A stretch of 64,000 nucleotides of DNA. Origin: Paulownia fortunei. Its lineage: Eukaryota; Streptophyta; Magnoliopsida; Lamiales; Paulowniaceae. Position numbers and translations under genes: made by a program. Where the stretch lies: positions 16,084,274 through 16,148,273 of the forward strand of contig CM033122.1 of assembly GCA_019321725.1 (NCBI GenBank), given 5' to 3'. Positions 46,920 to 60,719 of the stretch are shown one piece after another. Position 1 is the stretch's first letter; every line of letters starts with the position of its first letter. The notes below the pieces were generated by a model that was not told the origin of the DNA, did not search any database, and saw nothing but the letters and a program-made list of their open reading frames with translations.

Positions 46920-49900
46920 TTGGTGCATAGATGTCAATCATGCCCAATTTGATGATTATATGTTCAAAGGTAGGCCTTGCAAGCCCTTTTGCCTATCTGC
47001 TGATTAGATGGAACAAATGGTAGGCAAACAACTCCAGCTTCAATCTTTTCCTTAATGAAGTGACCTTCAATCTCTACATGCTTGGTCTTATCATGTTGAA
47101 CTAAATTGTGAGGAATATTGATGCCTGCTTTATTATCACAGTACAACTTCAAATGATGCTCAACTCTTCTTTTTAGCTCATGTAGATTTTAGCTTAGCCA
47201 TAAGACTTCACATATTTCCTGTGCCATTGCTCTAAATTCTACCTCTACACTACTCCAAGCTACTACACTCTATTTCCTACTTCTCTAATATGCAGAAAAT
47301 ATCTTAGAGAACCCAAATCTTTAATTTCAAACTCCAAACCAAGACTCTTCTTTAGTATGTTCATTTCCACTATATCATCACCATTTAGAATCATGTCATC
47401 CACATAAGCTAATAGAATTAATACTTTACTTTCCATTTAGAGGACAATCTAAAGAACATTGTATGATCGGTTAGCCCCTTGAGATAATTCTGTCTTTTTA
47501 CAAATAGTGTAAACCTCTCAAACCAATCTCTAACTGATTGCTTCAGTCCTTACAAAGACTTTCTTAGATTACACACTTTATAGCTAGATTTTCTTTCCAA
47601 ACCAAGATGAATATCTATATATACCTCTTGCTCACCATTAAGGAAGGCATTTTCACATACTATAATTGACAATAAAACTCTAATAATATTTAGCTTATCA
47701 ACCGGTGCAAAGGTCTCAGAATAATCAATACCATACGTCTAAGTAAATCCTTTAGCAACTAAACGTACATTGTACCTCTCCAAAGAACCAACTTAGTTGA
47801 GTTGTATTTAACTGTAAATTGTTAGGTTAACATGATCCTAGGTTATGTGCAGTGAAAAAATAAAATTTTAAAATTAAGCATGTTATAACGGTTACAGCAG
47901 TACCCTAGATCTAATGCAATTTTTAACGACCTCGGAATCTCCAATGGTTTAATAAAAATTTAAAAAGTTTCAATTTATACCTTTTAATACACTCCAATTA
48001 TCGTAGGAATTGAAGCAATCAATTAGTAGTCCTTTTTAAATTTTAATTTATAAGGATCCATACGTCTCCCCTCTAAAATAGTCCACAAGTTGAGCCGGAA
48101 AATGGAATCTGAATTTTGCTGGCAATTTGGATTCTTTTATTAACCTAGATTTAGAGTGATTATAATGAATATTAATTCTTACTATCAACTAGGGATGGAA
48201 TTTTGAGGAATAAATGATGAGAGAAGAAAAATAATTTTTTCTCTCTCTTTCTGTGATAGCCGAAAATTTGAGCGCTTCTATTTTTCTATCAAATTTTCGG
48301 CCCATACACTTATATAAGAGGACTTAAAGTTTCCAAGAGTCTCACTCTTAGTATTTTTTATCTTCTTTTTAATTGATTGGAAGATTTTTGGTTGTCCAAA
48401 AAATCTGCAACTATATCCATTTATATCTTCCAAAGTTGTAACTAGATAATTATCGAATCCTATTAGATAATTTCCAAGAAGCTTCCATTTTGATCTCCAT
48501 CCTTTTTCCATCTCTTGTGGGCCTCTCATAACAGGCCTTATTAAGTTAGACTTGGACTTAAATTAAATTATTTTAGCCCAAACTCAATTAATAATTCCAT
48601 GAGACCCACCTAATCAAATTAAGCCCAATTAAATAATTCAAATATTTAATTGAGTAATTAATTTAACAATTAAATTAATTTATGGCCTACATAATTAATT
48701 TGATCCAATCAAATAATTGGTTCACTCCAATTGAATTAATCTTATTAGGACCAATTAAATAATTAATTCAATTAATTCAATTAATTGAAGTCTCAATTAA
48801 TTACTCTCCATTAATAAGTTGAATCCAACTCTTTGAATCAATTCCTAAGTTAGAACTATTTTATCTCAAATTGTGTGTGACCCTTTAGGTTCACAATTAA
48901 GGCAATAGTGGATTTACAATATTTGCAACTTTATGAATATCAATTATTCCAATTAATTAATTTGCTTGAAATTAACTTTTTAATTTTAAGAACCTCACAA
49001 GTCATGAAAAATACCTAACAAGTGCATCATGATTACCTAGACTTAGGTAAAAGAGCGAGTGAACTTATTTAAATTACGAGTATCATACAATAAGATCATT
49101 TCATCAACTACTCTCCAATTAAGTATTAGTTATGGATTAACAGTTGAAACCCTAAATGCTCAATAACTATGATTCCATTTCAAGCTTCAATGACTCATAA
49201 CAAATCATTAGAAAACCCCCGTCTAATATTCGTCTTCTTGGCCAAGGACTTTTGAGTTATGTACTATGAAAACGTAGGAGATTTATTTATTATGCCAAAC
49301 AAGTGACAGATCATTTGTTAGCTACTTATTAACCTTAATATACATCAATGTAATATCCAACGTACCCCCTTTGTGATTGTAAGACAATCAGAAGATACAT
49401 CAAAATAGAACACGACATACACAATGCTATCATGGTGCCTCAAGTCTGAAGATTAATCGTATACTATCATAACATGTAAATTCCTATTTTGACAAACAAT
49501 ATTTCTAATTAATAATTTTTCAATAGGCCTATTCAGTATACTTGTTTTCTAACAAGTATCTGCATATATGCACTAGCATCACTACGTCGATGTCCATGGA
49601 GTGAGACATCCTCCTTATGCGAGCATGCATCATATGCACGAATCTATTGACCTATTTGATGTCCCATCTCAAAAATTCCTCAACTCGGAATAAATTTAAA
49701 ACCAAAATCATAGAGGCATATTCCATAATCACCATAAAATGCGTAACAATGCCCCGTAACTAAGTTTGTTTTGGGAACTTTATCTAATTACAATATGCAA
49801 CTAAAGATAAAGAAATTTACTTATTTTTTTAATATGATTTGGAAAAGATTATTTTTACAAATATAAGAGTATTAAAGATGCCTAATTTAATTAACGCGTC

Positions 49901-50300
49901 AAACACTACTCTAACATAAATATCCACTTGCAGCCAACATTAGTCTTCCCTTGTAGCAAAGTTACTACATCCTAGGTTTAGTTCTTCTCAAGGGCTCTCA
50001 TCTCCTTAAGCATAGCTTTCTTCCCTTTGGAACTTTAAAAGCTTCACGTACAATCTTGTGAATTTTTACATTGGATAATTATGAGGTAAACATCGCAAGA
50101 GATGGAGACAAATGATTATAGAATACAAATCTATACATAAGATGCTTGCTGCAAGACCAAACACACTTTCAACAATCAATTGGAACATCAATGTCAGCAA
50201 GAGACTCAGACTCAGAAGGAATTTTACCTGGCATAGTTTCTAATTGTTGATTTGTTCCTCGATCAGAGTTCATGATCTTGTTGCAAAGTCGATTTCTCTC
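46920..50300 (-). pseudogene. Copia pol remnant split by a solo LTR
   Basis: Minus-strand order: 50230-49922 has VPKGKKAML, EMRALEKN and GKTNVGCKWIF; the frame resumes at 47814 with TVKYNS, then RYN..RLVAKGFT, YGIDYSETFAPV and DKLNIIRVLLSI. Next come ENAFLNGE (about 47650), CNLRKSL.GLKQS, YVDD-like remains (frameshifted), and KLKIWVL.DIF near 47320. RNase H ends with KLYCDNKAGINIPHNLVQHDKTKHVEIEGHFIKEKI (47152-47040; shown here only to identify the family). The reading frame stops where the solo LTR begins and restarts exactly after it. Many stops occur elsewhere. Confidence 0.85.
47820..49916 (-). mobile_element. Solo copia LTR with TAAAT target duplication
   Basis: It starts TGTTAGGTTAAC and ends CACTACTCTAACA: 2097 nt with TGTTAG...CTAACA ends. 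TAAAT is directly repeated at 47815-47819 and 49917-49921. The interrupted copia reverse transcriptase frame reads on across it, as a GCKWIF/TVKY junction in Pol. This copy best defines both ends of the LTR family, and no internal sequence is present. Confidence 0.93.
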
Positions 50301-52544
50301 TTCCTTGAATTTGGTCTTTTCTCAAGTAGCAATTCTATTCTAGGTTTTGTTTTTATTAACTATTTCCTTTGAACAAATGTCTTCTTCTTGAAAATTATGA
50401 TTAAAAAAAAAGTTGTGGGAAAAAATAGAAAAAATGAAAGGAGAAGAAAAAATAAAGAGAAATTTTTATTATTTTTATTGATAACATGATATCTAATTAT
50501 TTTTATACATAAAATTAAGCCCATGAAGTAAGCCAACATGGAAATTAATCAAAGCGGTTTCTCTACTACATGTGCTCAGGAACTTATAATTGAAAGGAAG
50601 TGACCGTTGAGCCAAGACATAATAAATGGAACAGAAATTTAAAGCCCAACTAGGTTATCATTTTTACTTTCTAAGTAATACCAAATTCCGTCTATTCATT
50701 TACTAACTTAAAGAACTAGAATGGTTTCTATGGATCCAAGACCCTTAAGTATGTTGGGATAAAAATATTTAATGAGAAAAAGGAAAAGGAAAAATGTAAA
50801 ACGTAAAGCACATATTCTACAATTTTGCATGAGAAAATCTTTTTTTTATTATATGAAATTCATGGTCCACACATATGCTTAATTTAATTGTGATTCATGT
50901 CTCAACTCGTCTAGATCCTTAGTTGATTTCAAACTTCATGTCACTATGCATGTGAGTGTACCTATGTTTAGAAGTATAGATGTATGAAATACTAGCTCAA
51001 ATCAGGTTTAACAGAATTCAACTCAATCGCTCTGCCTAGTCGGATATGGCCAAGAACTTTCCCTGAAGATATGTGTTGAATAAGTCTAATTTCCAACTTA
51101 AAATGTCAGCTAACAGTTGATATCTATTGGCAACCAGGCCAAATAAAATTGAGGTCCAATCTTAAGCTATTGCTGGTTTAGTAAATATATGATCAGCTTA
51201 TGGTATGCTGGAATAAACCTTAATTAATTAATTGAATTGATTGAATAGTCCACGTACACTTATCATTCCAATTATTTTTTTTTTTTGGCTGTCCATCACA
51301 CATAAATGACATTTCATGTTGACTTCATTATCTATACTTTATTATTATTATTTATAAAATTGTGAATGGTTTAAAAGATTTTTAAAAATTTTTAAGATAC
51401 CTAATATAACCCTAATAAAATGTATTAAATAGTAAAAAAGATGGTATAATTAACTTTAATTATTTTTAATAATACAATTTAAATATAATTTTAAGTGTAC
51501 TTTTGCATGTATTTCAAATTATTTTTCAAAAACTAAAAATCTATCTTTTTCATATCATAATTCTTTGAATATTTTGCATTTTCAAATAAATACAATGCTA
51601 TATTAAACTAGCTTTTGAATGCTTTCCAACCATATCTCATAAGCATATATAGAGAAATTTGTATTAGAAAATTAGGATCATTTAAAATTGAGTATTATGC
51701 ACAACTGTATAATAAATTTATGATATTTTCTTTACAGTTGATAAATTTTCATTATAATTCTAGAGAAAAAATAAAGATAAAAATAAAAAATAAAAAAAGT
51801 TAAGTCTTGGAGATTTGATGCTAAAAAAAGAAGTAATTGGTATAAGATTTTTTTTTTTGTTATTCATACTTACTTTTTTAACATTTAAGTCTTTATCTAT
51901 TTTTTTTTTTATATCCTAATTTAGATTCAATCATCAATTTAATTATTTTTTCAGGATACATTCTTTCTACCAAATAAATTCATTAGTCCCAAAAAGTTTG
52001 AAAAAAAGAAGAAGAAGACGAAAAAAAGGCAAACAATTTTGTTCCACCAAAGAGCATCACTTTTAAACTCTAAATAAAGAGTTAAAAGGATATTTACAAA
52101 TCTTATTTTCTGCCGCACCTAATAAATTTTAATCTTAAAGTTAATATTCCTCATCAAAGCATATTATGATATCAATCTCTTATATTCTATCATAAACTTT
52201 TTATTTTTTATTTATAGAGGAGTATACTAATAGAAAATCTTAAATCTATGTTATCAATAGATAAAATTTTATTTAACCAAATGAAACATACATAAAAAAT
52301 TGAAATAAAAATTAAAATTTATTAGAATGAAAAATGGTATAAATGTCATTGTAAGAGATTTAGAATAAGAATTAAAATAATTTTATTCAATATGTATCAA
52401 TTCAAAATTTTACAATAAGATTGTGTGTCACTTAAAAATTACACGCTTAAAAATTATAAAAACTTAGGAATCAATATATGATTTTTGATAAAATTTAGGT
52501 AACAAAATAAAATATAATAAGAAAAAACAAGAAATAAAATTGAA

Positions 52545-54455
52545 TAAAGTCTAAAAGTGTACATATGATATTGTAAAAAAACACTAAAAGAACTTCATTT
52601 AATATGTAATAATTTGACATTTATGGTAAAATTGAGGTATTTATTAAATATATTAATTCGGGTTTTGATATGCCATTCACATTAAAATCTTAAACTTTAC
52701 TATATTAAATCCTGCATAGTAAGTTTAGAGAGTTATTTGTACTTTGAGCTTTGAATCTTTACCAACCACATCTCCTTGGATAAAACATTCTAAGAGAATT
52801 TATTTAAATATCAAAGTACCTAGTCTCTATCTTTTTTTAAAAATGGCGTAATTTTATAAAAATTAATTGGTAGTTATCATTTATAGTAAATAATTTTATA
52901 AAAAAAAGAATCGAATAAGATTAATTTTTAAATTTTATAGTCTCCCCAACGACATAAAGAAAATAGATTATTTTTATATATAGAGAATAATTAAGATTTT
53001 ATAATAATATATGGTTCACAATTTTATTACTATGCAATTTTATAACAAAATTAAAAACTCAAGTTTAATTGTAAATGACATCTTTAATGGTATAATACAT
53101 CATACAGTTTTATAAAAGAAAATTAAAAGGAGTTATTTTCAAATGTATTTTTTTCTATAGATAAATATTAATACAAATTTTGTATATCATTAAACCTCAT
53201 GACTTAGATTTTGGTCTAACATTCTTTTTATTATTACTCATTTTAAAAGACGACTCTCACTTAATATTTTTAAAATTATATATATTTCGAACATATAAAA
53301 GTTAATTATATTATTTCCATTAGTAAATGTACTTGAACTTGAATTTTATTTTTTTACTTAATTTTAATTGTTTATGCATTTCAAAAACTTTAATTTTGTT
53401 AATTAATATTCTTTGTTTTCTCATATCTGAATTAACACATTCTATTAAATTATTCAAGAAGATATAATTTAATTTAAGTTTTTATTTTAAAATATTCATT
53501 AAAAAAATTAATTTTTGCAAAGTTATTTTCAAACATAAAACTTAGTCAATGATATTTATAATTATTGATGATGGCCTCAAAATTAAAATTTTGGTCTCCT
53601 ATTTCTTTTTTTAAACTAAATATACTTTTATTATTTATTAAATAAAGATATTTGGCATACATCAAAGAGGATTTTAAAAGTTAAACTTCTTGATTATTGC
53701 CTTAAAATTAAAATCTTGGTCACCTATTTCTTTTTCAAAAGCATATATAGTTTTATTATTTATTCAATTAAAGTATTTCATATTCAATCAAAGAGAGTTT
53801 CAAAATTTGAATTTTGGCTTATCACTTTTTATTTTATTTTTAATTTGAAATTTATATAAAATGATAGATTATTGTCATATATATTAGGTTAGTTTTTTGT
53901 TTTGTTTTTTAAATACTATTTTTATTAGAATTTTTGATATAATAGGGTTAGAGAGATGTTTTACCAAAATTGAAAACCTCAGGGAAAGTGGATATATTTA
54001 AATAATCTTAAGTTCAAGTGTTATGATAATCATATTTACATGACTGTTAATAAAATTTTAGAACATATTTTAAATCTAATTTTTAAACATTGAAACTTAA
54101 AAAGAAAAAAGAGTAGATAGAATATAAGAAAGTCATTATGTAACAATTTAAAGTGTAAAAGTGTATATATGCTAATGTAAAAGAAAACTAAAACAATTTT
54201 ATTTAATATATAACAATTTGATATTTACGACAAAAGCCAAGTATTGATTAATTATATGTTAATTTAGGTACCAATATGAATTCACAGTAAAATTCATGTA
54301 ACAAATTTTTAAAGTTTACTATGTTAAATCATGCATAGTAAGTATATAACGGGGTTATTTGAACCTTGATATTTAAATTTTTGGCAACCACATTCCTATA
54401 TTTAATCAGAAATTCTTAGAGAAATTTATTTTAAGATCAAAGTGCTATATCTGTT
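52545..54455. repeat. Diverged direct repeat pair in the AT-rich region
   Basis: 52545-52830 and 54158-54455 align in the same orientation over about 290 nt: 'aaaagtgta.atatg.ta.tgtaaaa..aaactaaaa.aa.tt.atttaata', 'catgcatagtaagt' against 'cctgcatagtaagt', 'gttatttg.actt.ga', and 'caaccaca..cc.' landmarks. Identity by eye is around 70 to 75 percent. They could be the ends of an old element or the traces of a duplication. Confidence 0.65.
53566..53820. repeat. Tandem duplication, unit about 126 nt
   Basis: 53566-53691 and 53692-53820 share 'cctcaaaattaaaattttggtc' / 'ccttaaaattaaaatcttggtc', then CCTATTTCTTTTT, TTTTATTATTTATT and 'catcaaagaggatttt' / 'aatcaaagagagtttc' in order. Confidence 0.75.
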
Positions 54456-54589
54456 TATTTTGAAAAAATGCATAATAAGTAATAATTTTATAAAGAAAAT
54501 AAATGAATTAGGAAAAAAAGAAGCGAAGTTGGAGTTAAAAGCTAAAAAAATACGATAACTCAGTCCAACTCAGACACATCCATCCATAA

Positions 54590-57149
54590 ATGATTGGATT
54601 TTCTTGTCTAGAATATCAGAGGAGTTGGTAACCCACCATCATAAAGACACTTGCACAATATATGTCAAGAACACAGAATTAAAATCCTTGCTATTTTGGA
54701 ACCCAAGGTTGATCAAGATTACATATTCTTTTGTAGAAGGTTGGGCTACCATAAAACTTTTGGTAACTGCTCCAACAAAATCTGGAGCTTTGTAGATAAT
54801 GATTTTGACTTTGAAATCCTTGTGGATCATGAGCAACTACTTTATGTGGAATTGAAATCTAATCTTCTCCCACCTCATTCTTGATGTCGTATGTCTATGC
54901 CAAATGCAACAGAATTAGAAGGAGAGATTTGTAAGATGAGCTGAGAAAAATTGTTGATATGTCTAACTCCAAATCATGGATTATAGGGGGTGATTTCAAT
55001 ACCATCCTCCATTTACATGAAAGAAAAAACAGCGACTCTAATAGAATTAAAGACGGAAGAATTTAGTGAATTGATTTACGACTGCAGCCTCAATGATGCT
55101 GGGTATGAAGGGGAGTGTTTCACGTGAGCAAGAAGCATACTTTGGGAGAGATTGGATATTATGCTCTACTCTGACGCTTGGTTGGATTTGTTTCATCTCA
55201 CCAAAATCTCTCACCTACCAAGAACTTGGTCGGATCATGCTCCCCTTTTAACTTCTGTGACTTTCTCACATGTCAAAACCCTATTTTCTTTCAGATTCAT
55301 GAGAATGTGGATTCAACATCATCTTTTTTCTGGAAACAGTTACACAATCTTGGCAAGACCCTACAAGAGGTCACGGGATGCACAACCTAAACAAAAACTC
55401 TTCAAGCTTAAATATTCCCTCAAGTATTTTTGGACACATCTTTGCTAATATCAAAAAAACAGAACAAAAGGTCGCACAATCAGAGAAAAAAATTGATGAG
55501 GATCCTTCATATTGCAATCTCATCGAACTGAACAGGTACTACAATCTTGACACATGCCCTCAGTACTGAAGAAGATTTTTGGAAACAGAAAACTGCTTGT
55601 AGATGGGTTGATAAAGGGGAAAGAAATAAAAAAAATTCCACTCTCTTGTCAAGAAAAAATGGTGCAAATCCAGAATCCACTTTATCATGAAGGCGAGTAA
55701 TATTCTCACCAATCAGAAGGGCATTCAATCTTCAACTGCAACATATTTTCAGTCCCTCTTATCTAATGACATCTCGGATCTTAGGAATGAAGAATTGGCA
55801 TGCTTGAAACCACTCTCCACAGACTTTAACCCTGATTTGCTATGTTCATACCCGACTATGGACGAAATAATAACAACAGTCTTTGAAATTGATCCAAATA
55901 TTGTTGCTAGACTAGATGGTTTCTCTGCTTTATTTTATCAACATTGTTAGGATGTTATCCACGCAGATGTTGGCGATGTAGTGATTTACTTCTTCAACAG
56001 TAATGCCATGCCTAGAAGTTTTACAACCACTATACTTGTTTTGATTCCTAAATCCGACAATCCAAGTACATGGACTGATTTCAGATACATCAGCCTTTGC
56101 AATGTTTCGAACAAATTCATCTTCACAATTCTCAGTAGCAGATTGGTTGTACTTCTGCCTGATCTCATTGCTCCTTCTCAAAGTGGTTTTGTTAAAGGCA
56201 AACTCATCAGTGATAACATTCTCTTCGCACAAGAACTTATCCACACCATAGATGCCAATCAGAAGCATGATAATGGTGCATTAAAACTGGATATGACCAA
56301 GGCATATGACAAAGTACAATGGAGCTTTCTTTATGAACTACTCCTGAAAATGAGTTTTCCAGAATGCTGGGTCTCTTTCATTCAGAATTGCATCAAAAAT
56401 TGTTGGTTTTGTGTCTTAGTAAATGGAACTCCATCTGGATTTTTAAGTAAAGGACTCAAATAAGGTAACCCCCTTTCATCGTCTCTTTTTGTCATTGCTG
56501 TGACACTACCTTTCGAAGGGTCTTGATTTGTTATTTCAAAAACAAGAAGAGATGTACTATAACAACAAAGGAGGGCACAGAATCACTCATCTTTCATATG
56601 CTGATGACATCATTATTTCACCAACTGTAGGGAGAGGGGACTTGAAAAATTGATGCAATTTTTGGAGCTTTATTCCAAAGTATCGGGGCAATCCATCAAC
56701 ACGCACAAGAGCTTATTCATTGTCAGTGACAAATGCCCTGAATCAATGGTGCACAGGGTACATCACATTTTGGGTTTCAACCTTTAATATCTTCATGTCA
56801 CTTCCTTGGAAGCTCATTCTATAAAGGCCACAAAAGAGATGCTCTCTTTCATGCTCTGATCCAAAAAATGAAAAACATGCTTCAGGATGGGAGACCACTA
56901 CTCTTTTCTATGGTGGTAGACTTACCCTTATTAAAAGCACTCATTCTACTATGCCACTTTATCTCGTACAGGTTCTATAGCCACCAAAATATATCCTTCA
57001 CACCATTGATCAAATTATGGCCAGATTCCTTTAGGGGGTCCTAAGGTGAACAAAGGAAGATGAATTGGACTTATTGGGATGGTATATGCTCCCCAGTTGA
57101 AGATGGTGGTTGGGGTATTAGAAAACTATCAGGTGTTGTTCAGGCTTTT
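54590..57149 (+). pseudogene. LINE ORF2 remnant: endonuclease and reverse transcriptase
   Basis: Plus strand in three frames. The endonuclease starts with the IRGVGNP motif (about 54612), then ILAILEPKV, WIIGGDFNTI (about 54975), ERLDIMLYSDAW and the terminal WSDHAPLL motif (about 55230). The reverse transcriptase has VLIPKSDNPSTW, FRYISLCNV, IAPSQSGFVKGKLISDNI, LDMTKAYDKVQW (55980-56463), then SYADDIIIS (about 56598) and GGWGIRKLSG (about 57108). This is the layout of plant L1-type LINEs, which copy themselves by target-primed reverse transcription. Stops and frameshifts disable it. It is cut at 57150 by a copia LTR, and any downstream LINE sequence is outside the window. Confidence 0.88.
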
Positions 57150-59115
57150 TGTTAAAGCAGTACCCGGCGTGCCAATTAGATTGTGCGTTATTTATACTAT
57201 TGTATTTGTAGAAATAATCTTTTTTAATTCATATTAATATAAATACAAATTTCTTTATCTTTAATTACTTTTTGTAATTAGATAAAGTCGTAGACCAAAC
57301 ATAGCTAAGGGGCATGGTCACACATTTAATAGTGATCATGAAATATGCCTATATGGTTTTTGTCTTAAATTAGTTTTGAGTTAAGAGCTTTTTGAGAAGG
57401 GACATCGAATAGCCCAATAAACTCACGCATACGATGCATGCTCGCATGAGGCGGATGTCTAGCTCCATGGACATTGACGTAGTAATGCTAGTGCATATAT
57501 GTGAGTGCTTGTTAGGGAATAAGTATACTGAACAGGCCCACTGGAATTTCTTATTTGAAAACTTATTTGTTAAAATAACAAATTCCATGTTACGCTAATA
57601 TACGATTAGTCTTTTGACTTGAGATACCATGGTAGCCTTATGTATGTCGCGTTTCATTTTGATGTATCTTCTGATTATCTAACAATCACAAAGGAGATAC
57701 ATTGGATGTTGTATTGATATGTATGGAGGTTAATGAGTACTCAACAAATGATCCATCACTTGTCTAGTTGAACAAGTGAATCTTATATGTTTTCATAGTT
57801 CATGACTGAGAAATCCTTGGCCAAGATAAGGTGAATGTTAGATGGGGTTTTTCTAATGATTCATCATGAGTCATTGAAACTTGAAATGAAATTGTAGTTA
57901 TTGAGCAATTAGAGTTTCGTCTATTGATCTAAGCCCTAGATTCAACCGGGACATTAGTTAATGGAAAGACCTTGCGTGTATGATACTCATAACTAAAATA
58001 GGTTAATTCACTATTTCATGTAAGTTTAGGTAGTTATGATACACTTGTTAGGTGTTTCCCATGACTTGTAAGGTTCGTGAAATTAAGGAGTTAATTTTAA
58101 TTGAATTAATTAATCAGAATAATTATTATTATTCATAAGTTGCAAATATTACAAACTCATTGCTAGTTTAGTTGTGAACCTAAAGAGTCACACACAATTT
58201 GAGATGGAATATTTCTAATTTAGGAATTAATCGAAGGGTTGGATCCAATTAATTAATAGAGATTAATTAATTAGGGCTTAAACTAATTTAAGGAGTTGAA
58301 TTAATTATTCCATTAGATAATTGGATTGTTTAATTAGATCTAATAAGATTAGGGAGCCCAATTGGTGTGAAATAATTATTTGATTAGAATTAAATTAATT
58401 GTCTAGTCCGTAAATTAATTTAATTATTAAATTAATTTATTTAATTAAATAATTAAATTTTTTAATTGGATCTAATTTAATTAGATGAGTTAGATGGAAC
58501 TAATTTGGGTAAGATAATTAATTAGATTAATTGTGGTATTTATTTTAAATCCAAACCCAAATACGCAAAGGCTCATTTGGAGAGGCCCATGAAAGTGGTT
58601 GAGAAATGATGGAAAGTTAAGAGTTTGGAATTCTTGTGTAATCTTGAATATCTTTAGAATATATAAAATAAATAAAATTAGAAGAAGTTTGTATGAAGCA
58701 AAATATTTTTCAACCAATCAGAGGGAGATACAAAATACTAAGAATATGACTCTAGAAATTTTGAGCCCCTTATATATACCTCATGGCTGAAAATTATAGG
58801 ATGTAGAAACTTCCTTTAATTTTTTGCCATAGAAGAAAAATTATTTTCTTCAACCATCTTTTTTCTCCATAAATTTCATCTTTTATTTTTGAGTATTAAT
58901 TCTTTTAGCACTAGTTGATAACAAGAATTAATATTTTCATACATACTCCCTAAACTAGAGTAGAAACTTCAATTATTTTATTGCAACCATTGAAAATGGA
59001 GATACTGTTAAAAATCACACTGGATCCGGGGAATTGGTATAATTATTATGGTATGATGTTTTTATTTTTTTTTAATTTTCCGCTGTGTATTCCCTAAGAT
59101 CACACGGCGCTAACA
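57150..59115 (+). mobile_element. 5' LTR of the copia element
   Basis: 1966 nt from TGTTAAAGC to GCGCTAACA. The ends were fixed by comparison with the solo LTR at 47820-49916 and with the 3' LTR start at 63854. It holds the family landmarks in plus orientation, including the TTAATTAA-rich block at 58080-58480. Confidence 0.9.
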
Positions 59116-60719
59116 CTTTCTCCTATAACTATGGTGGAGATTCAGATCCCTCACATCATACTAGGCCATATTCATGCACCAAAAATATTGCAGAGGTATA
59201 TTTCTAGGAGCTTCTAAGGTCACAACCCATACTAGCTCCACTTGGAAAATGATGTGCAAAGTTAGAAGTGAGGTTCAAAAACGAATATTTTTAGGGCTTT
59301 AGGACCAGGGCATATTTCCTTTTAACAGGATCACTAGTTTGGAGATGGACCTTTATCTACTTTTCTTCAAAGAGATATTATTGGCTCTCTACTAGTGAAT
59401 TTCTTTTGGAAAGAGAAGGAGAAATCATACATGGCACGACGTCGGGTGCCCGCACGCGCCTATTGGTTGCCGATGCGCTCTGATTGTGTGCACTGTCATG
59501 TTAATTTGCAAAATATGATTTTTTGATTTTATTATTAAAATGTTTAATTTTAAAATTAAAAAAAAATGTTTTTCTTGAAAAATCAAGATTTTATCCCAAG
59601 TCATGAAATTATAATTTGAAAGGATGGTAAATTTACGTGCTTTAATAAATTCTTGATGTATTTATTAGTATGTATGGGATGATCATGGAGCCATTTGAAC
59701 CAATGTGATTTGATTTATTTATCTTTGGGTTTTTAAAATGAAGCCTGCGAGTCTCTTATTCTTTCCTTGTATGTACTTTACATTTTAAATGAGACTAGAA
59801 TAGGGTAAGGTTTTTCTTTTTGCTTTTTGGTGGACAAAAAGAAGGACCAAGATCAATAATCAAGAGAAGACCCATGAATATATGGGATATATTCATGTAA
59901 TAGAAACTAGTTTCTATGTCTATTTTATTATCCTTAGATTGACTTAGATCCATTTTTTGCTTAAATGGATCATATGGGAATAACCCATGATCATCCAAAT
60001 TATGTATGTATTAGATGCATGCGTAGGGTTTATTTAATTGACTTGCTTGTTAATTTATTAAATAAATCAAGATTAAAATTATTGGATCTTGGTTAACATA
60101 AATACCCTACTTGAACTAAAAATCAAGGAAAGAAATTTTTTGAATTCTGATTTCAACCAAATATGGATAAAATTGGGTAGGACCTAATAATCCATACCTA
60201 CCATCAAAAGTTGTTAACATGACGATGCTACCTTACTTTGTCATTAACCATGAGTCATTCCATGACTCTATAATAGAAAGTTGTGATCTCTACTAAGAAT
60301 GGTGATGCCCATGGCATGGACTCATCTCTACATTAGCCATAAGTCATGGAACGTTCTGATGCTCCATCTACATGGAGGTCTGATGGGTCTTGCTTGATAC
60401 TTAGTACCATATGGGTTCATAAAATTAAAGTATATGGAAAGAAGTGAGGTAAAATAGCTTGAGGGTTGTATGGAGATACAATTGTTAAAAGTTAACTACC
60501 TTTCAGTATGTTTTATGGGCTCTTAAAATTGGGGCATATGACATATTGAATGGGCCTCAAGCTCACTAGAAAATAAAATTTCCTGAATTACCATTAGGGG
60601 TGATGGAATTTGAATGAAACTGTAGGAGATATTTATTACTTAAGACCTTATTATAAATGAATATAATTTTGAAAGTATGCTAATTTTCTACCTCATTTAT
60701 ATTTGTAGATTGTCTATAA
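59116..60719 (+). other. Non-coding leader between 5' LTR and gag
   Basis: A degraded primer-binding site lies at about 59132-59150 (ATGGTGGAGATTCAGATCCC where TGGTATCAGAGCC would be expected). The leader carries a GC-rich block at 59435-59490 and two blocks homologous to the plus-strand pieces at 4900-5145 and 4561-4890. The stretch 59290-59400 has no counterpart seen elsewhere. The ORF at 59795-59998 (minus) is a chance frame. Confidence 0.7.

Larger units (their letters stand above)
50400..54560. other. Very AT-rich intergenic DNA, no gene seen
   Basis: Over 4 kb of A/T-rich DNA. The few ORFs (for example 51615-51803) have no resemblance to known proteins. I could not match it to the LTR families of this window. 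It contains a dispersed direct repeat and a tandem repeat, listed separately. Confidence 0.6.
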
